From the NCBI GenBank assembly GCA_902599495.1, contig CACKFY010000006.1, positions 1 to 55,620 of the forward strand: a DNA stretch of 55,620 nucleotides, written 5' to 3'. This document shows, in pieces, positions 27,470 through 36,092 of this stretch. The notes under the pieces were generated by a model. The model was not told the origin of the DNA, made no database searches, and saw only the letters and a list, made by a program, of their open reading frames with translations. The first letter of the stretch is position 1, and each line of letters opens with the position of its first letter. A program made the position numbers and the translations under genes. The DNA comes from an uncultured Pelagibacteraceae bacterium. Lineage in GTDB: Bacteria > Pseudomonadota > Alphaproteobacteria > Pelagibacterales > Pelagibacteraceae.

Positions 27470-28339
27470 TTAATCAACATTAGGCCGAAAATATGACTTC
27501 ATCAACAAAACACTGCTTAAAATTCCCTTTAAGCTAGATAAGTGCAGTTTTATATGTGAAAGTCTGAAGAGTATTAACGATATCAGTAAACCTTTTATGC
27601 TTTGTAAAATGTTTGGGATAATCTTCTTTAATGCAAAGAAATAATTATAGTTTTTTTTAAAATAATAAAATTTAGACCAACTAAAATGCCAATTTCTATT
27701 AATTTGAATTATTAGGCTATATTTATTATTTGTGGAGCTTGTTCCTAAATGATCAAATTTTAAATTATTGATAATATACATTTTTTTATTTCGATTATAG
27801 AGATTTCTACATAAATCAATTGTTTCAAAATATAAAAAATAATTTTCATCTAAAATTGTTTTTGTTTTAAATTTTGATTTATTTATAATACAAAAACACC
27901 AATCTATATCTTTAGCTCGAGTAAGTTGAAAATTATTAAATTTTAAAACTTTATATTTTGAGTTGTCTATTGGAGAATAATTTTGATATATTTTTTTGTT
28001 TCGATACTCAGGAGCTAATAATACAAAATCTTTAAAATTTTTTACAATTTTTTCAATATTTAGAATAAGTTTATTATTTACAATTACATCAGGCGTCAAT
28101 GTGAAGACAAAATTATTTTTACTTTTTTTTAAAGCTAAATTAAAAGCGGATGCATAACCTAAATTTTTTTTAGGTATAATCACTTTAGAATTTTTAAATT
28201 TTTTTTCTATCTTTACTTTTGTTTTACTTTGAAGTGAGTTCTCTACAATTAAAATTTCATATTTTTTCGGAAATTTTTTTATTAATTTCTCAAGTAAATG
28301 ATCGCTTTTAAATGAAATAATTATTATTGTAAATTTCAT
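27470..28339 (-). CDS. Glycosyltransferase family 2
   Basis: A 289-residue GT2 enzyme, Lys- and Asn-rich. The N-terminal IIIISFKSDHL and ILIVENS, the NLGYASAFNLALKK near residue 59, FTLTPDVIV near 79 (DxD-like metal site reduced to TPD) and DENYFLYFETIDLCRNL near 160 follow the rhamnosyltransferase-like pattern. A hydrophobic segment near 235-260 may anchor it. It is a likely paralogue of the GT2 at 23838. It is the gene immediately downstream of the tRNA-Met on the same strand. Donor and acceptor unknown. Confidence 0.8.
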   Translation of the reverse strand: MKFTIIIISFKSDHLLEKLIKKFPKKYEILIVENSLQSKTKVKIEKKFKNSKVIIPKKNLGYASAFNLALKKSKNNFVFTLTPDVIVNNKLILNIEKIVKNFKDFVLLAPEYRNKKIYQNYSPIDNSKYKVLKFNNFQLTRAKDIDWCFCIINKSKFKTKTILDENYFLYFETIDLCRNLYNRNKKMYIINNLKFDHLGTSSTNNKYSLIIQINRNWHFSWSKFYYFKKNYNYFFALKKIIPNILQSIKGLLISLILFRLSHIKLHLSSLKGILSSVLLMKSYFRPNVD

Positions 28340-28354
28340 AACTTTTTAAATAGA

Positions 28355-28431
28355 TGGTAGCGAGGGGCGGAGTCGAACCGCCGACCCCAGGCTTATGAGT
28401 CCTGTGCTCTAACCAACTGAGCTACCTCGCC
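28355..28431 (-). tRNA. tRNA-Met (anticodon CAT, elongator type)
   Basis: The minus strand folds into a 77-nt cloverleaf including an encoded CCA. The acceptor stem is GGCGAGG/CCTCGCT with a G-U first pair, the D-arm GCTC/GAGC, the anticodon loop CTCATAA (anticodon CAT), a five-base variable region GGGTC and the T-arm GGCGG/CCGCC with a TTCGACT loop. The overall sequence resembles alphaproteobacterial elongator tRNA-Met; lysidine-type tRNA-Ile2 cannot be fully excluded. The pair 31-39 of the anticodon stem reads A-G, a mismatch. It sits inside the polysaccharide region without an integrase nearby. Confidence 0.95.
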
Positions 28432-28489
28432 AAATTCCTTTTGTTTATATTATATACAATAATTCATTCAATAGAAATTTGATATTTAT

Positions 28490-29284
28490 CTAATCTGGAA
28501 AAGAAAAAACTAAATCTTCCTTATATGGATTATTGGGATAATCTAAATCCTGTATCGGAAAATTTTTAACGTATTCTCCTACGTCTTTTTGAATATCCTT
28601 ATTTAATAATGTCATTTCTAAAGCAATTGGTAGACCACTCGGTAGTTTTTCACAATGGTTGTTTCCATGAATATGGATAATATTAAATTTGTTTTTTAAT
28701 TTACTTAATGATTCTAAAAATATTTTCTCATTTTTATTCATCCAGTGAAATTCAAAAATTATCATTTTTATTTTTGAATGATATTTTAAAATACCGTCTA
28801 TTACATCAAATTCACTGCCCTCAATATCACTTTTAAGCACAACCTTTGCATCTACTGGTAATCTTGAGAAAACTTTATCGATATCTGTATCTATTTTTTC
28901 TTTAATTGGAAATGTTATTTTTTCAGGATAAAAATTGACCTCTTTTAATTTTAAAAAATTTAGATAATTTTTTAAATAAGTTACTCTATCAAGAACGTCT
29001 TTTAATTTTGCTCTAAAAGTTAAGAATCTTCTTAGATATTTCCAAATTTCTTTTACATATGGAAAACTACTTACAGTATAATCATACATAAATATTTTTA
29101 TATTTGGATTGTGCTTAATATAATCTAATTCAAAAGACCAATCTGGTCCTAAGCCAAAAGTAATAAGAAAATTTGTGTTGTGAACTATTTCTTTATCTAC
29201 TACATATCCACCGTCTGCTTTTCTCCCCAGACGTATAAGATTTTTATTCCTAATAGGTTTTAAAATATTATATTTTTTATCCAT
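28490..29284 (-). CDS. FkbM-family-like SAM methyltransferase
   Basis: A 264-residue protein. RLGRKADGGYVVDKEI near residue 17 and ITFGLGPDWSFELDYI near 38 fit the SAM-binding start of FkbM-type enzymes. VVLKSDIEGSEFDVIDGIL near 148 is the strongest signature, since K-x-DIEG-x-E is typical of FkbM proteins, and IIFEFHW follows. Such enzymes O-methylate sugars or other hydroxyls, and here it lies between the tRNA and the acyltransferase among surface-glycan genes. No specific acceptor can be proposed. It is 5 bp downstream of the acyltransferase gene. Confidence 0.77.
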   Translation of the reverse strand: MDKKYNILKPIRNKNLIRLGRKADGGYVVDKEIVHNTNFLITFGLGPDWSFELDYIKHNPNIKIFMYDYTVSSFPYVKEIWKYLRRFLTFRAKLKDVLDRVTYLKNYLNFLKLKEVNFYPEKITFPIKEKIDTDIDKVFSRLPVDAKVVLKSDIEGSEFDVIDGILKYHSKIKMIIFEFHWMNKNEKIFLESLSKLKNKFNIIHIHGNNHCEKLPSGLPIALEMTLLNKDIQKDVGEYVKNFPIQDLDYPNNPYKEDLVFSFPD

Positions 29285-29289
29285 AATAT

Positions 29290-30330
29290 TTATTTAAATT
29301 TTTTTCTAATAAGTTCATTAAGGGGTTTTTCAAAAAATTTAAAGCAATAATTTGCAACAAATATAAGTATTACAAAAAATGCAATTAAAAAGTAAAACTT
29401 TGTAAAAATAATATCCTCAATTCCAATTATTTTCCAGATTATGAGGATTAATATTTGAAATGGTAAATGTAAAAGATAAAGAGAATAAGTCAAATTCCCT
29501 AAATTTCTAAAAGCATATTGATAAGATTTATTTTTTATAAAAATATCTATTGAAACAAAAAATAAAACTAAACCTGGACAAAAAACAAAGGTTTTAAAAT
29601 TTCCAATGAAAGCTAAAATAATTAAAAAAAGCGAAAAAATTAAATATATATAATTATTTAATTTCATATTTAAAAGATAATATATTATTGTTCCTGAAAA
29701 AAATAATCTTGCACACTCTAAAAACAAAGTGTCAAATATTTTCGTTTTGTCTATTAATAATAAAATTAGACTTATTAAAATAATAAAAATTATTTTATAT
29801 TTTTTTATTAAAGATAATAAAAAAAAGAATAATATATATATTGCCACCTCAACAGAAACGCTCCATATTGGAGCATTAAAAGAGTGTCCATTTTCAAACC
29901 CCCAAGAAGAGATAAACATTATGTTTAGAAAAAAATGATAGAAATCATTAATTTGTATAACTTGAAATGTATCAAAAGCTCCTAAACTAAAGAGTTGTAA
30001 AAACGTTACTAATATTAAAGTTGCAAAGTGAAGTGGATATAGTCTAGCAAATCTATTTATAAAAAAGTTTTTTGAACTAATTCTCTCAGTCGTACTTAAA
30101 TAAATGTGGGCAAACACAAAACCGGATATTGTGTAGAAAACATGTACGCCAAATATTCCATGATCATAAATTACGCCAAGAAATTTATAAAGTGGAAGTG
30201 AAGATGAAATTTCAAAATAGTTTAAGTTTGATGAAGAATTATAAGGCCCAAAAAAATGACGATAATGATAAATCAAAACAGATATTGATGTTAAAAATCT
30301 TAAAATTTCGATTCCAAAGTATTTTTTCAT
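29290..30330 (-). CDS. Acyltransferase family 3 (OafA/YrhL-like) membrane protein
   Basis: A 346-residue integral membrane protein with about ten hydrophobic segments. The N-terminus FGIEILRFLTSISVLIYHYRHFF has the R and H residues of the acyltransferase-3 family, ISGFVFAHIYL near 65 is the usual second-helix motif, KNFFINRFARLYPLHF near 84 carries the conserved RFxRLYP, and APIWSVSVEVAIYILFF near 150 the W-S-x-x-x-E motif. These enzymes O-acylate surface sugars. It overlaps the GT61 gene upstream by 4 bp and precedes the FkbM gene. The C-terminal FEKPLNELIRKKF is also typical. Confidence 0.88.
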   Translation of the reverse strand: MKKYFGIEILRFLTSISVLIYHYRHFFGPYNSSSNLNYFEISSSLPLYKFLGVIYDHGIFGVHVFYTISGFVFAHIYLSTTERISSKNFFINRFARLYPLHFATLILVTFLQLFSLGAFDTFQVIQINDFYHFFLNIMFISSWGFENGHSFNAPIWSVSVEVAIYILFFFLLSLIKKYKIIFIILISLILLLIDKTKIFDTLFLECARLFFSGTIIYYLLNMKLNNYIYLIFSLFLIILAFIGNFKTFVFCPGLVLFFVSIDIFIKNKSYQYAFRNLGNLTYSLYLLHLPFQILILIIWKIIGIEDIIFTKFYFLIAFFVILIFVANYCFKFFEKPLNELIRKKFK

Positions 30331-31436
30331 ATCTTTTTTAATATTTCCTCAATTTCCACTTTAATCAAACCTTGTTGATTATTTTGTTCTATATTCTCAG
30401 GTTTTTTTGAAATTACCTCATAATTTAATTCACATCTCTCTGCTAAATTAGATATTACTAACCCTGCTCCTGAAGGTTTTAACTCAATAACTTTAGTATT
30501 TGGTTTGCAGAAAATTAGATTTGCGAAACCTCCTCCATGTAGACCAACAATAACTTCTGCATTTTGGAAAATTTGTATTTGTTTTTCTAAGGAAAAATGA
30601 CCCAATTTAACTATTTGAAATCCGATTTTTTCAAGTTGAAATTTAATTTCTTGATCGTTTATTATTTTTCTCATTAGACCCTGATTAGAAGTTGAGTCAC
30701 CTCTGTCTATATAAATTTTTTTTGAAAAATTGTTTTTTACTTTTTTTATAATATTTTTTGTTAGATTTTCATTTAACCATTTTATAATCCATATTGGCAT
30801 TTCTTGAATTTCACTTGATGCTTTATTTCTAATTACGTATGGATGATCGGTAGTTATAATATTTTTACTTTCAATATGTCTACATTTTATACTTGAGATT
30901 CTTTTTTTTTCCGGAATATTTAGTAAAGTAAGAGACTCTCTTTGAAAATTTTTGTTAAGATTTGGAAATAAAAAATTGTCTATCTCATTGATATTAATTA
31001 CTTTTGAAAGAATTTTAATCCTTGGCAATACATCAAACATCCAATGCCAATAATTGTAATTCCCTCCGCCACCGGTAAGTAAAGAAAATAAATTTCCAAC
31101 TATTTTTTTCTTTATTCTTGGAGTTCCTTTAGAAAATACAATATTTTTGTTAATTTCCTCAAATTTTACATTCCTTATTTGAAAAGAGGGACCGCTTATA
31201 ATCTTATTATTTTTGATAATAGCTGTATCGTTTATTGTGTCAGTATAAAGTCTTGCATTGAGAACTGAATAAACCTTATAAGAGTACTTATTGTCAATTT
31301 TGGATATTATTATTTTTGAGTCTGGACTACTTCCGATTGGCTCATATTCCTTAATTTCGCCATAAAATAATTTAAAAAGCCCATACGAGAACCTTTTAAA
31401 TAGTAATTGTAATTTTTTTTTAATAGTATAAATCAA
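30327..31436 (-). CDS. Glycosyltransferase family 61 (DUF563)
   Basis: A 369-residue protein of the DUF563/GT61 type. NYNYWHWMFDVLPRI near residue 125 is the family hallmark, followed by KKIYIDRGD near 243 and QGLMRKIIND, and by IVGLHGGGFANLIFCKP near 298 with VIELKPSG. Family members transfer sugars such as xylose or GlcNAc in eukaryotes; bacterial ones occur in polysaccharide loci with unknown donors. It opens the minus-strand unit GT61-acyltransferase-FkbM (4-bp overlap, then 5-bp gap), and is divergent from gmd. Confidence 0.85.
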   Translation of the reverse strand: MIYTIKKKLQLLFKRFSYGLFKLFYGEIKEYEPIGSSPDSKIIISKIDNKYSYKVYSVLNARLYTDTINDTAIIKNNKIISGPSFQIRNVKFEEINKNIVFSKGTPRIKKKIVGNLFSLLTGGGGNYNYWHWMFDVLPRIKILSKVININEIDNFLFPNLNKNFQRESLTLLNIPEKKRISSIKCRHIESKNIITTDHPYVIRNKASSEIQEMPIWIIKWLNENLTKNIIKKVKNNFSKKIYIDRGDSTSNQGLMRKIINDQEIKFQLEKIGFQIVKLGHFSLEKQIQIFQNAEVIVGLHGGGFANLIFCKPNTKVIELKPSGAGLVISNLAERCELNYEVISKKPENIEQNNQQGLIKVEIEEILKKI

Positions 31437-31484
31437 TTTAAATATTTTAATTACTAATTAATAACACTTAATAACTAAAATATA

Positions 31485-32468
31485 ATGATTAAGAAAGCAC
31501 TAATAACTGGAATAACTGGTCAAGATGGATCTTATTTAACTGAATTTTTGTTAAAAAAGAAGTACAAGGTTCATGGATTAGTAAGAAGGGTTGCTCTTGA
31601 GGACGGAAATCACAGACTTTGGAGATTAAGACATTTGTTAGATAAAATAATTTTGCATCCAGCATCGTTAGAAAGTTACGCAAGTTTAGTTAAAATTATT
31701 CAAAAAATAAAGCCAGATGAGGTTTATCATCTTGGTGCTCAAAGTTATGTTGATTACTCTTTTAAAGACGAATTTTCAACTTTAAATACGAATATAAACG
31801 GTACACACTATATTTTATCTGCTTTAAAAGAATTCTCTCCAAAATCAAAATTTTATTTTGCTGGTTCGTCTGAAATGTTTGGAAAGGTAAGACAGGTTCC
31901 TCAATCAGAAAAAACTCCATTTTATCCTAGATCTGTTTATGGAATATCTAAAGTCGCAGGTTATGACCTTACCAGAAATTATAGAGAAGCCTACAACATG
32001 TTTTGTTGTAGTGGTATCTTATTTAACCATGAGTCTCCTAGAAGAGGTTTTGAGTTCGTTACTAGAAAAATTACACACGCGGTAGCTAGAATTAAATTTG
32101 GTTTACAAAAAAATTTAAAGCTTGGTAATATGGACGCTAAAAGGGACTGGGGTCATGCAGAAGATTACGTGGAAGCTATGTGGCTTATGTTGAATCAAAA
32201 AAAACCTAATGATTACGTAATAAGTACAGGAACACAATACTCAGTAAGAGAATTTGCTAAATTAGCTTTTGAATTGGTTGATTTGGATTATAAAAAATTT
32301 ATCAAAATAGAGAAAAATCTTTATAGACCTTCTGAGGTAAGAAGTTTGCTAGGAGATTGTAAAAAAGCTAAGAGAGAATTAAAATGGAAGCCTAAATATA
32401 ATTTCAGAAAACTCGTCAAAGATATGGTAAGAGCGGATTTAGAGTTTGTTGAGAAAGAGGGCTACTAA
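31485..32468 (+). CDS. gmd: GDP-mannose 4,6-dehydratase
   Basis: A 327-residue extended SDR with clear Gmd features. GITGQDGSYLTEFLLKK at residue 8 is the NADP site, HLGAQSYV near 81 and AGSSEMFGKV near 125 the Ser/Thr-Glu active-site region, and PRSVYGISKVAGYD near 145 the catalytic Tyr/Lys. LFNHESPRRGFEFVTRKI near 180 and MDAKRDWGHAEDYVEAMW near 213 are diagnostic. It makes GDP-4-keto-6-deoxymannose from GDP-mannose. No GDP-fucose synthase or reductase is adjacent, so the end sugar (rhamnose, fucose, perosamine or other) is open. The next gene begins 12 bp later. Confidence 0.94.
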   Translation: MIKKALITGITGQDGSYLTEFLLKKKYKVHGLVRRVALEDGNHRLWRLRHLLDKIILHPASLESYASLVKIIQKIKPDEVYHLGAQSYVDYSFKDEFSTLNTNINGTHYILSALKEFSPKSKFYFAGSSEMFGKVRQVPQSEKTPFYPRSVYGISKVAGYDLTRNYREAYNMFCCSGILFNHESPRRGFEFVTRKITHAVARIKFGLQKNLKLGNMDAKRDWGHAEDYVEAMWLMLNQKKPNDYVISTGTQYSVREFAKLAFELVDLDYKKFIKIEKNLYRPSEVRSLLGDCKKAKRELKWKPKYNFRKLVKDMVRADLEFVEKEGY

Positions 32469-32479
32469 AAACTCCAATT

Positions 32480-33352
32480 GTGAACACTTTTTTTTCAAAA
32501 TTATTTAAAAAAAAAGACAGGGATAAAAAATATAATGAGTATATTCTTCCCAAAATTAAAGAATTTGAAAATATTATATCAGAAAAAAATAATTTGTCTT
32601 TTTTACATTATGGTCATCTAGGTGATATAATTAATAGTCTACCTGTAATAAAAGAATTAGCAAAAACAAAAAAATGTGATCTTTTTATTCAGAAAGATAA
32701 AGAGATTCCCAAACATGTTATCTCCAAAGATCACCCTTTTGGTTCAGTTTATCTTTCAGAAAATTCAATAAAAAAAATAATTCCATTATTAAAAAGTCAA
32801 AATTATTTAAGAAATGTTGAAATTTTTAATGATCAAAAAATTGATATAGATTTAAACTTTTTTAGAGATTTACCAATAAATTTTAATATTGACTCTGTAA
32901 GATGGTATTTCCATCTCACTGGTATATTTCCTGATTTATCAAAAAGCTACGTAGATATCGAGGGTCATAAAAAATTTAAAAATTATATTGTAATTATGCG
33001 TAGTTTAAGAAGACAAAACAGAAAAATAAATTATTCATTTATTAATAATTATGAAAATTTGGTTTTTATTGGATTAAAAGAGGAATTTGATGACTTAAAG
33101 AAATCAATTAAAAAATTAGAATATTATGATAGTAAAGATTTTTTAGAGTTAGCATCAATAATTAAAAACGCTAAATTATTTATCGGAAATTTATCATTCG
33201 GATACGCTTTGGCAGAAGCAATCAAAGTTCCAAGATTATTAGAGTCTGGCCCAAATTTTCCTTTAGTTTATCCTAATGGTTCACAGGGTTATGATTTTTA
33301 TTTCCAGAGTCATTTTGAGAAATTAGTTAAAGATATAATAAATATTAGATAA
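32480..33352 (+). CDS. Putative glycosyltransferase, GT9/GT-B-like
   Basis: A 290-residue Lys/Asn/Ile-rich protein that I recognise only in outline. LSFLHYGHLGDIINSLPVIKEL near residue 38 resembles the GxLGDxI start of GT9/GT-B enzymes, and LASIIKNAKLFIGNLSFGYALAEAIKVPRLL near 225 resembles the donor-site helix where heptosyltransferases have SNDTGxxH. Here the Asp and His are not in their usual places, so catalytic competence is uncertain. The start is a GTG at 32480. It follows gmd by 12 bp, and ends in an 8-bp tail overlap with the methyltransferase gene. Confidence 0.6.
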   Translation: MNTFFSKLFKKKDRDKKYNEYILPKIKEFENIISEKNNLSFLHYGHLGDIINSLPVIKELAKTKKCDLFIQKDKEIPKHVISKDHPFGSVYLSENSIKKIIPLLKSQNYLRNVEIFNDQKIDIDLNFFRDLPINFNIDSVRWYFHLTGIFPDLSKSYVDIEGHKKFKNYIVIMRSLRRQNRKINYSFINNYENLVFIGLKEEFDDLKKSIKKLEYYDSKDFLELASIIKNAKLFIGNLSFGYALAEAIKVPRLLESGPNFPLVYPNGSQGYDFYFQSHFEKLVKDIINIR

Positions 33353-34562
33353 CTTTTAGATTTGGTAGTGGAAAAATAAATTTTGTACCCTTCTTTCTTA
33401 TAAATTTTTCTCTACTCAAGATTTCATTTTTAAAATGCCAAGGTAAAACTAAATAATAATCTGGTTTTAAAAACCTAGATAGATGCTCTGAAATAATTTT
33501 AATTTTCGTATTAGGAGTAAATAAGTTATATTTGTTTTTGTTTCTCTCGGCTGCGTATTTAATTAATTTATTATCAATGTTGTAGTATTGTAATAAAACA
33601 TTTCCTTTTGTTGATGCCCCATAACAATGTATTATTTTTTTCTTTTTTTTAATCTTTTTTAAAAGATGAATTAACTTTTTCCTTGAATAATTAATTTCTT
33701 TTATAAAACTCTTGTAAGTAATGATTTTATTAAGATTTAACTTATTTTCTATTTTAAGCTCATTAATTATTGCTTTTTCGTTAGTTTTAAAATTAGATTT
33801 TTTGTGACACAAAAAATATTGCTTACTTGCTCCATTAATACTATTTTTTTTAATATCAAAAACTCTTAGTTGGTTTTTTTGAGCTAAATTTAAAATTACT
33901 TTACTGCTATAATACTCTAAGTGTTCATGGCAAATAGTGTCGAACATTTTATATTTTATAATTGATGCTAGGTCGGCAAATTCTAAAAGGAAAATACCAT
34001 CTTTTGATAAAAGATTTTTGACATCTTTTAAAAATTTATTTGGCTCTAGGGCGTCGTAAAATACAGATAAAGCCGTGATAATTTTAAATTTTTTTTTTGT
34101 CTTTTCTCTTATTTTTTTTGCTGAAAAAAAATCGGCAATTTTAAAATTTATATTTTTATATTCTGGTTCGTATTTTTTTAAAATCGGGTCTACACCAAAA
34201 GTAATAATGTCTTTATCATAAAAATTTAATAATGAAGCATCATTGCTAGCAATATCTAGGACTAAGTTATTTTTTTTTAATTTTGTTTTTTTGGACAAAG
34301 TTTTGGTAACTTGTTTGACATGATTTAACATAGTTTTGTTTATACCTGTTCTGTAACCGTAGTCAGGACCATATAAGTATTTTAAATTAAAATTATGACC
34401 TAATTGAACCAACTCGCAATTAGAACACATTACTAACAGGATTGGTTTTTTTTCTATTTGTTGATCTTTGGTAGGAAATTTTCCTGTGAAACTCATTTTT
34501 CCCAAAGAAAATAATTTTGTAAGTTTTGAAGATTTGCAAATACGGCAGTTTTTAATTTTCAT
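33345..34562 (-). CDS. Sugar C-methyltransferase-like protein (NovU/TylCIII type)
   Basis: A 405-residue, three-part methyltransferase. The N-terminus has an intact zinc-type pair, CRICKSSKL and CSNCELVQL near residue 47, as in the Methyltransf_13 domain. The central SAM domain has LVLDIASNDASLLNFY near 103, and HEHLEYYS near 219 carries the usual catalytic HEH motif of C-methyltransferases. The C-terminal third has CYGASTKGNVLLQY near 320 as in Methyltransf_14. These enzymes C-methylate dTDP-keto-deoxysugars, which RfbA/RfbB could supply. It is a likely distant paralogue of 38055-39254. Confidence 0.85.
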   Translation of the reverse strand: MKIKNCRICKSSKLTKLFSLGKMSFTGKFPTKDQQIEKKPILLVMCSNCELVQLGHNFNLKYLYGPDYGYRTGINKTMLNHVKQVTKTLSKKTKLKKNNLVLDIASNDASLLNFYDKDIITFGVDPILKKYEPEYKNINFKIADFFSAKKIREKTKKKFKIITALSVFYDALEPNKFLKDVKNLLSKDGIFLLEFADLASIIKYKMFDTICHEHLEYYSSKVILNLAQKNQLRVFDIKKNSINGASKQYFLCHKKSNFKTNEKAIINELKIENKLNLNKIITYKSFIKEINYSRKKLIHLLKKIKKKKKIIHCYGASTKGNVLLQYYNIDNKLIKYAAERNKNKYNLFTPNTKIKIISEHLSRFLKPDYYLVLPWHFKNEILSREKFIRKKGTKFIFPLPNLKVI

Positions 34563-34648
34563 TAAAACCTTATATCAATGGTTTTAATAGTATTAAATTA
34601 AAAATATTTCCTATAAAATTAACAATAATTGGTTATTTTTTGTATATT

Positions 34649-34849
34649 TTATAATGTAAGAATGATGCCAAAAACAGTTACTGCAGATATAGCTGCTGCC
34701 CCCAATATCATACTGTTTTTTTTTTCTTTAGCCTTATTCTCGTTCATCTTTGAAACTAAGTCATTTACATTAACTCTTCTGTTTAATGTTTCAGAGTTTC
34801 TAGACGCTGTATAATAATTACTCTCTTTATTTTCTGGTTGTACACTCAT
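34649..34849 (-). CDS. Small single-pass membrane protein, unknown
   Basis: A 66-residue frame. The first 45 residues are polar and Asn/Glu/Lys-rich, including NRRVNVNDLVSKMNENKAKEKK, and the last 19 form a single hydrophobic segment ending LGAAAISAVTVFGIILTL. This tail-anchor-like plan and the absence of a better gene in the 400-bp gap suggest a real gene, but I recognise no family and see no strong Shine-Dalgarno site. A plus-strand frame over the same bases is less convincing. It lies downstream of alanine dehydrogenase on the same strand. Confidence 0.55.
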   Translation of the reverse strand: MSVQPENKESNYYTASRNSETLNRRVNVNDLVSKMNENKAKEKKNSMILGAAAISAVTVFGIILTL

Positions 34850-34973
34850 ACTTTAAGAGTATTAAATCACATACTGTAGCAAAATATAATCTTAAATAAG
34901 TTCATACTGGGTAATTTTTCCAAAAATAGTTTGATAATCGCTATATTGTTTTGATTTAAAGTCCGGTTTGGGT

Positions 34974-36092
34974 TTAAAAATTTAAAGCCTGTTCTGGCGG
35001 CAAATAATCAAAATTTAGTGCTTCTGCAACACCTTTACAAGTGATATTACCCTTGCAAATATTTAGTCCATTCAAATAATTTTTATTCTCGGAAAGTGTC
35101 TTAAAATATCCTTGGTCCGCTATTTTTTTCAGTAAGGGAAGAGTGGCTTTATTTAATGCTAGTGTTGAAGTTCTTGGAACTCCTCCAGGCATATTAGCAA
35201 CACAATAATGCACAATTCCGTCTACAGTGTATGTTGGATTTGCATGTGTAGTCGGTTTGCTTGTTTCGACACAACCGCCTTGATCAATAGCTACATCAAC
35301 TATTACTGAGCCTTTTTTCATTAGCTTTATCATGTCTTTAGTAACTAATTTTGGTGCTTCTGCTCCTGGTATTAGGACTCCTCCAATTAACAAATCACAA
35401 TTAATTATCATTTTTTTTAAATCTGTTTTATTGCTATTTACAGTATGAATTGTTTCCCCAAATTTTTCTTTTAGCTGATTTAATCTTTTCTCTGATTTAT
35501 CTACTATAAATACATTTCCTTTCATTCCAGTTGCAATTACAGCTGCATTTTCTCCCACAACTCCTCCACCTAAAATGATAATATTTGCTGGTTCAACACC
35601 CGGAGCACCTCCTAAAAGTAATCCCCGTCCTTTTTGATTTTTTTCTAAAGAATGTGCACCTGCTTGTATTGACATTCTTCCCGCAACGGCACTCATTGGT
35701 GCAAGTAAAGGAAGTTTGCCTTCTTCATCTGTTACTGTTTCATAAGCAATACAAATTGATTTTGTTTTTATAAGTCCTTTTGTAATCTCTTTTGCAGCAG
35801 CTAAGTGCAAATATGTAAATATAATTTGATTTTCTTTAATCATTTTTACCTCGCTTAATTGAGGTTCTTTTACCTTAACAATGATTTCAGCTTTTGAAAA
35901 AATTTCTTTAGGCTTACTAATAATCTGAGCTCCAACTTTTTTATAATCTTCGTTAGAAAATCCTGCTTCAGATCCTCCGTTATTTTCTACCAGCACTTTA
36001 TGTCCACCATTTACTAAAATATTTACACTTTCTGGTGTGAGACCTATTCTATGCTCTTGGGTTTTAATTTCTTTAGGAACTCCGATGATCAT
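34974..36092 (-). CDS. ald: Alanine dehydrogenase
   Basis: A 372-residue NAD-dependent alanine dehydrogenase. The N-terminal IGVPKEIKTQEHRIGLTPESV, the lysine in VKVKEPQ near residue 73, the catalytic YLHLAAA near 94, the Rossmann loop IILGGGVVGENAA near 170 and the C-terminal NMPGGVPRTSTLALN near 298 are all typical. It interconverts alanine with pyruvate and ammonia. The gene begins directly after the stop of the omega-aminotransferase with no spacer, so the pair probably works together: the transaminase forms alanine from pyruvate and Ald regenerates pyruvate while releasing ammonia. Confidence 0.95.
   Translation of the reverse strand: MIIGVPKEIKTQEHRIGLTPESVNILVNGGHKVLVENNGGSEAGFSNEDYKKVGAQIISKPKEIFSKAEIIVKVKEPQLSEVKMIKENQIIFTYLHLAAAKEITKGLIKTKSICIAYETVTDEEGKLPLLAPMSAVAGRMSIQAGAHSLEKNQKGRGLLLGGAPGVEPANIIILGGGVVGENAAVIATGMKGNVFIVDKSEKRLNQLKEKFGETIHTVNSNKTDLKKMIINCDLLIGGVLIPGAEAPKLVTKDMIKLMKKGSVIVDVAIDQGGCVETSKPTTHANPTYTVDGIVHYCVANMPGGVPRTSTLALNKATLPLLKKIADQGYFKTLSENKNYLNGLNICKGNITCKGVAEALNFDYLPPEQALNF

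Noticed and set aside
28340-28489. Integrated element at the tRNA-Met
   Set aside because: No integrase, no transposase and no repeated tRNA end were seen on either side.
34629-34814. Plus-strand small hydrophobic frame opposite the small membrane protein
   Set aside because: Its hydrophobic run mirrors the opposite frame, and the minus-strand protein has a more sensible polar-then-membrane layout.
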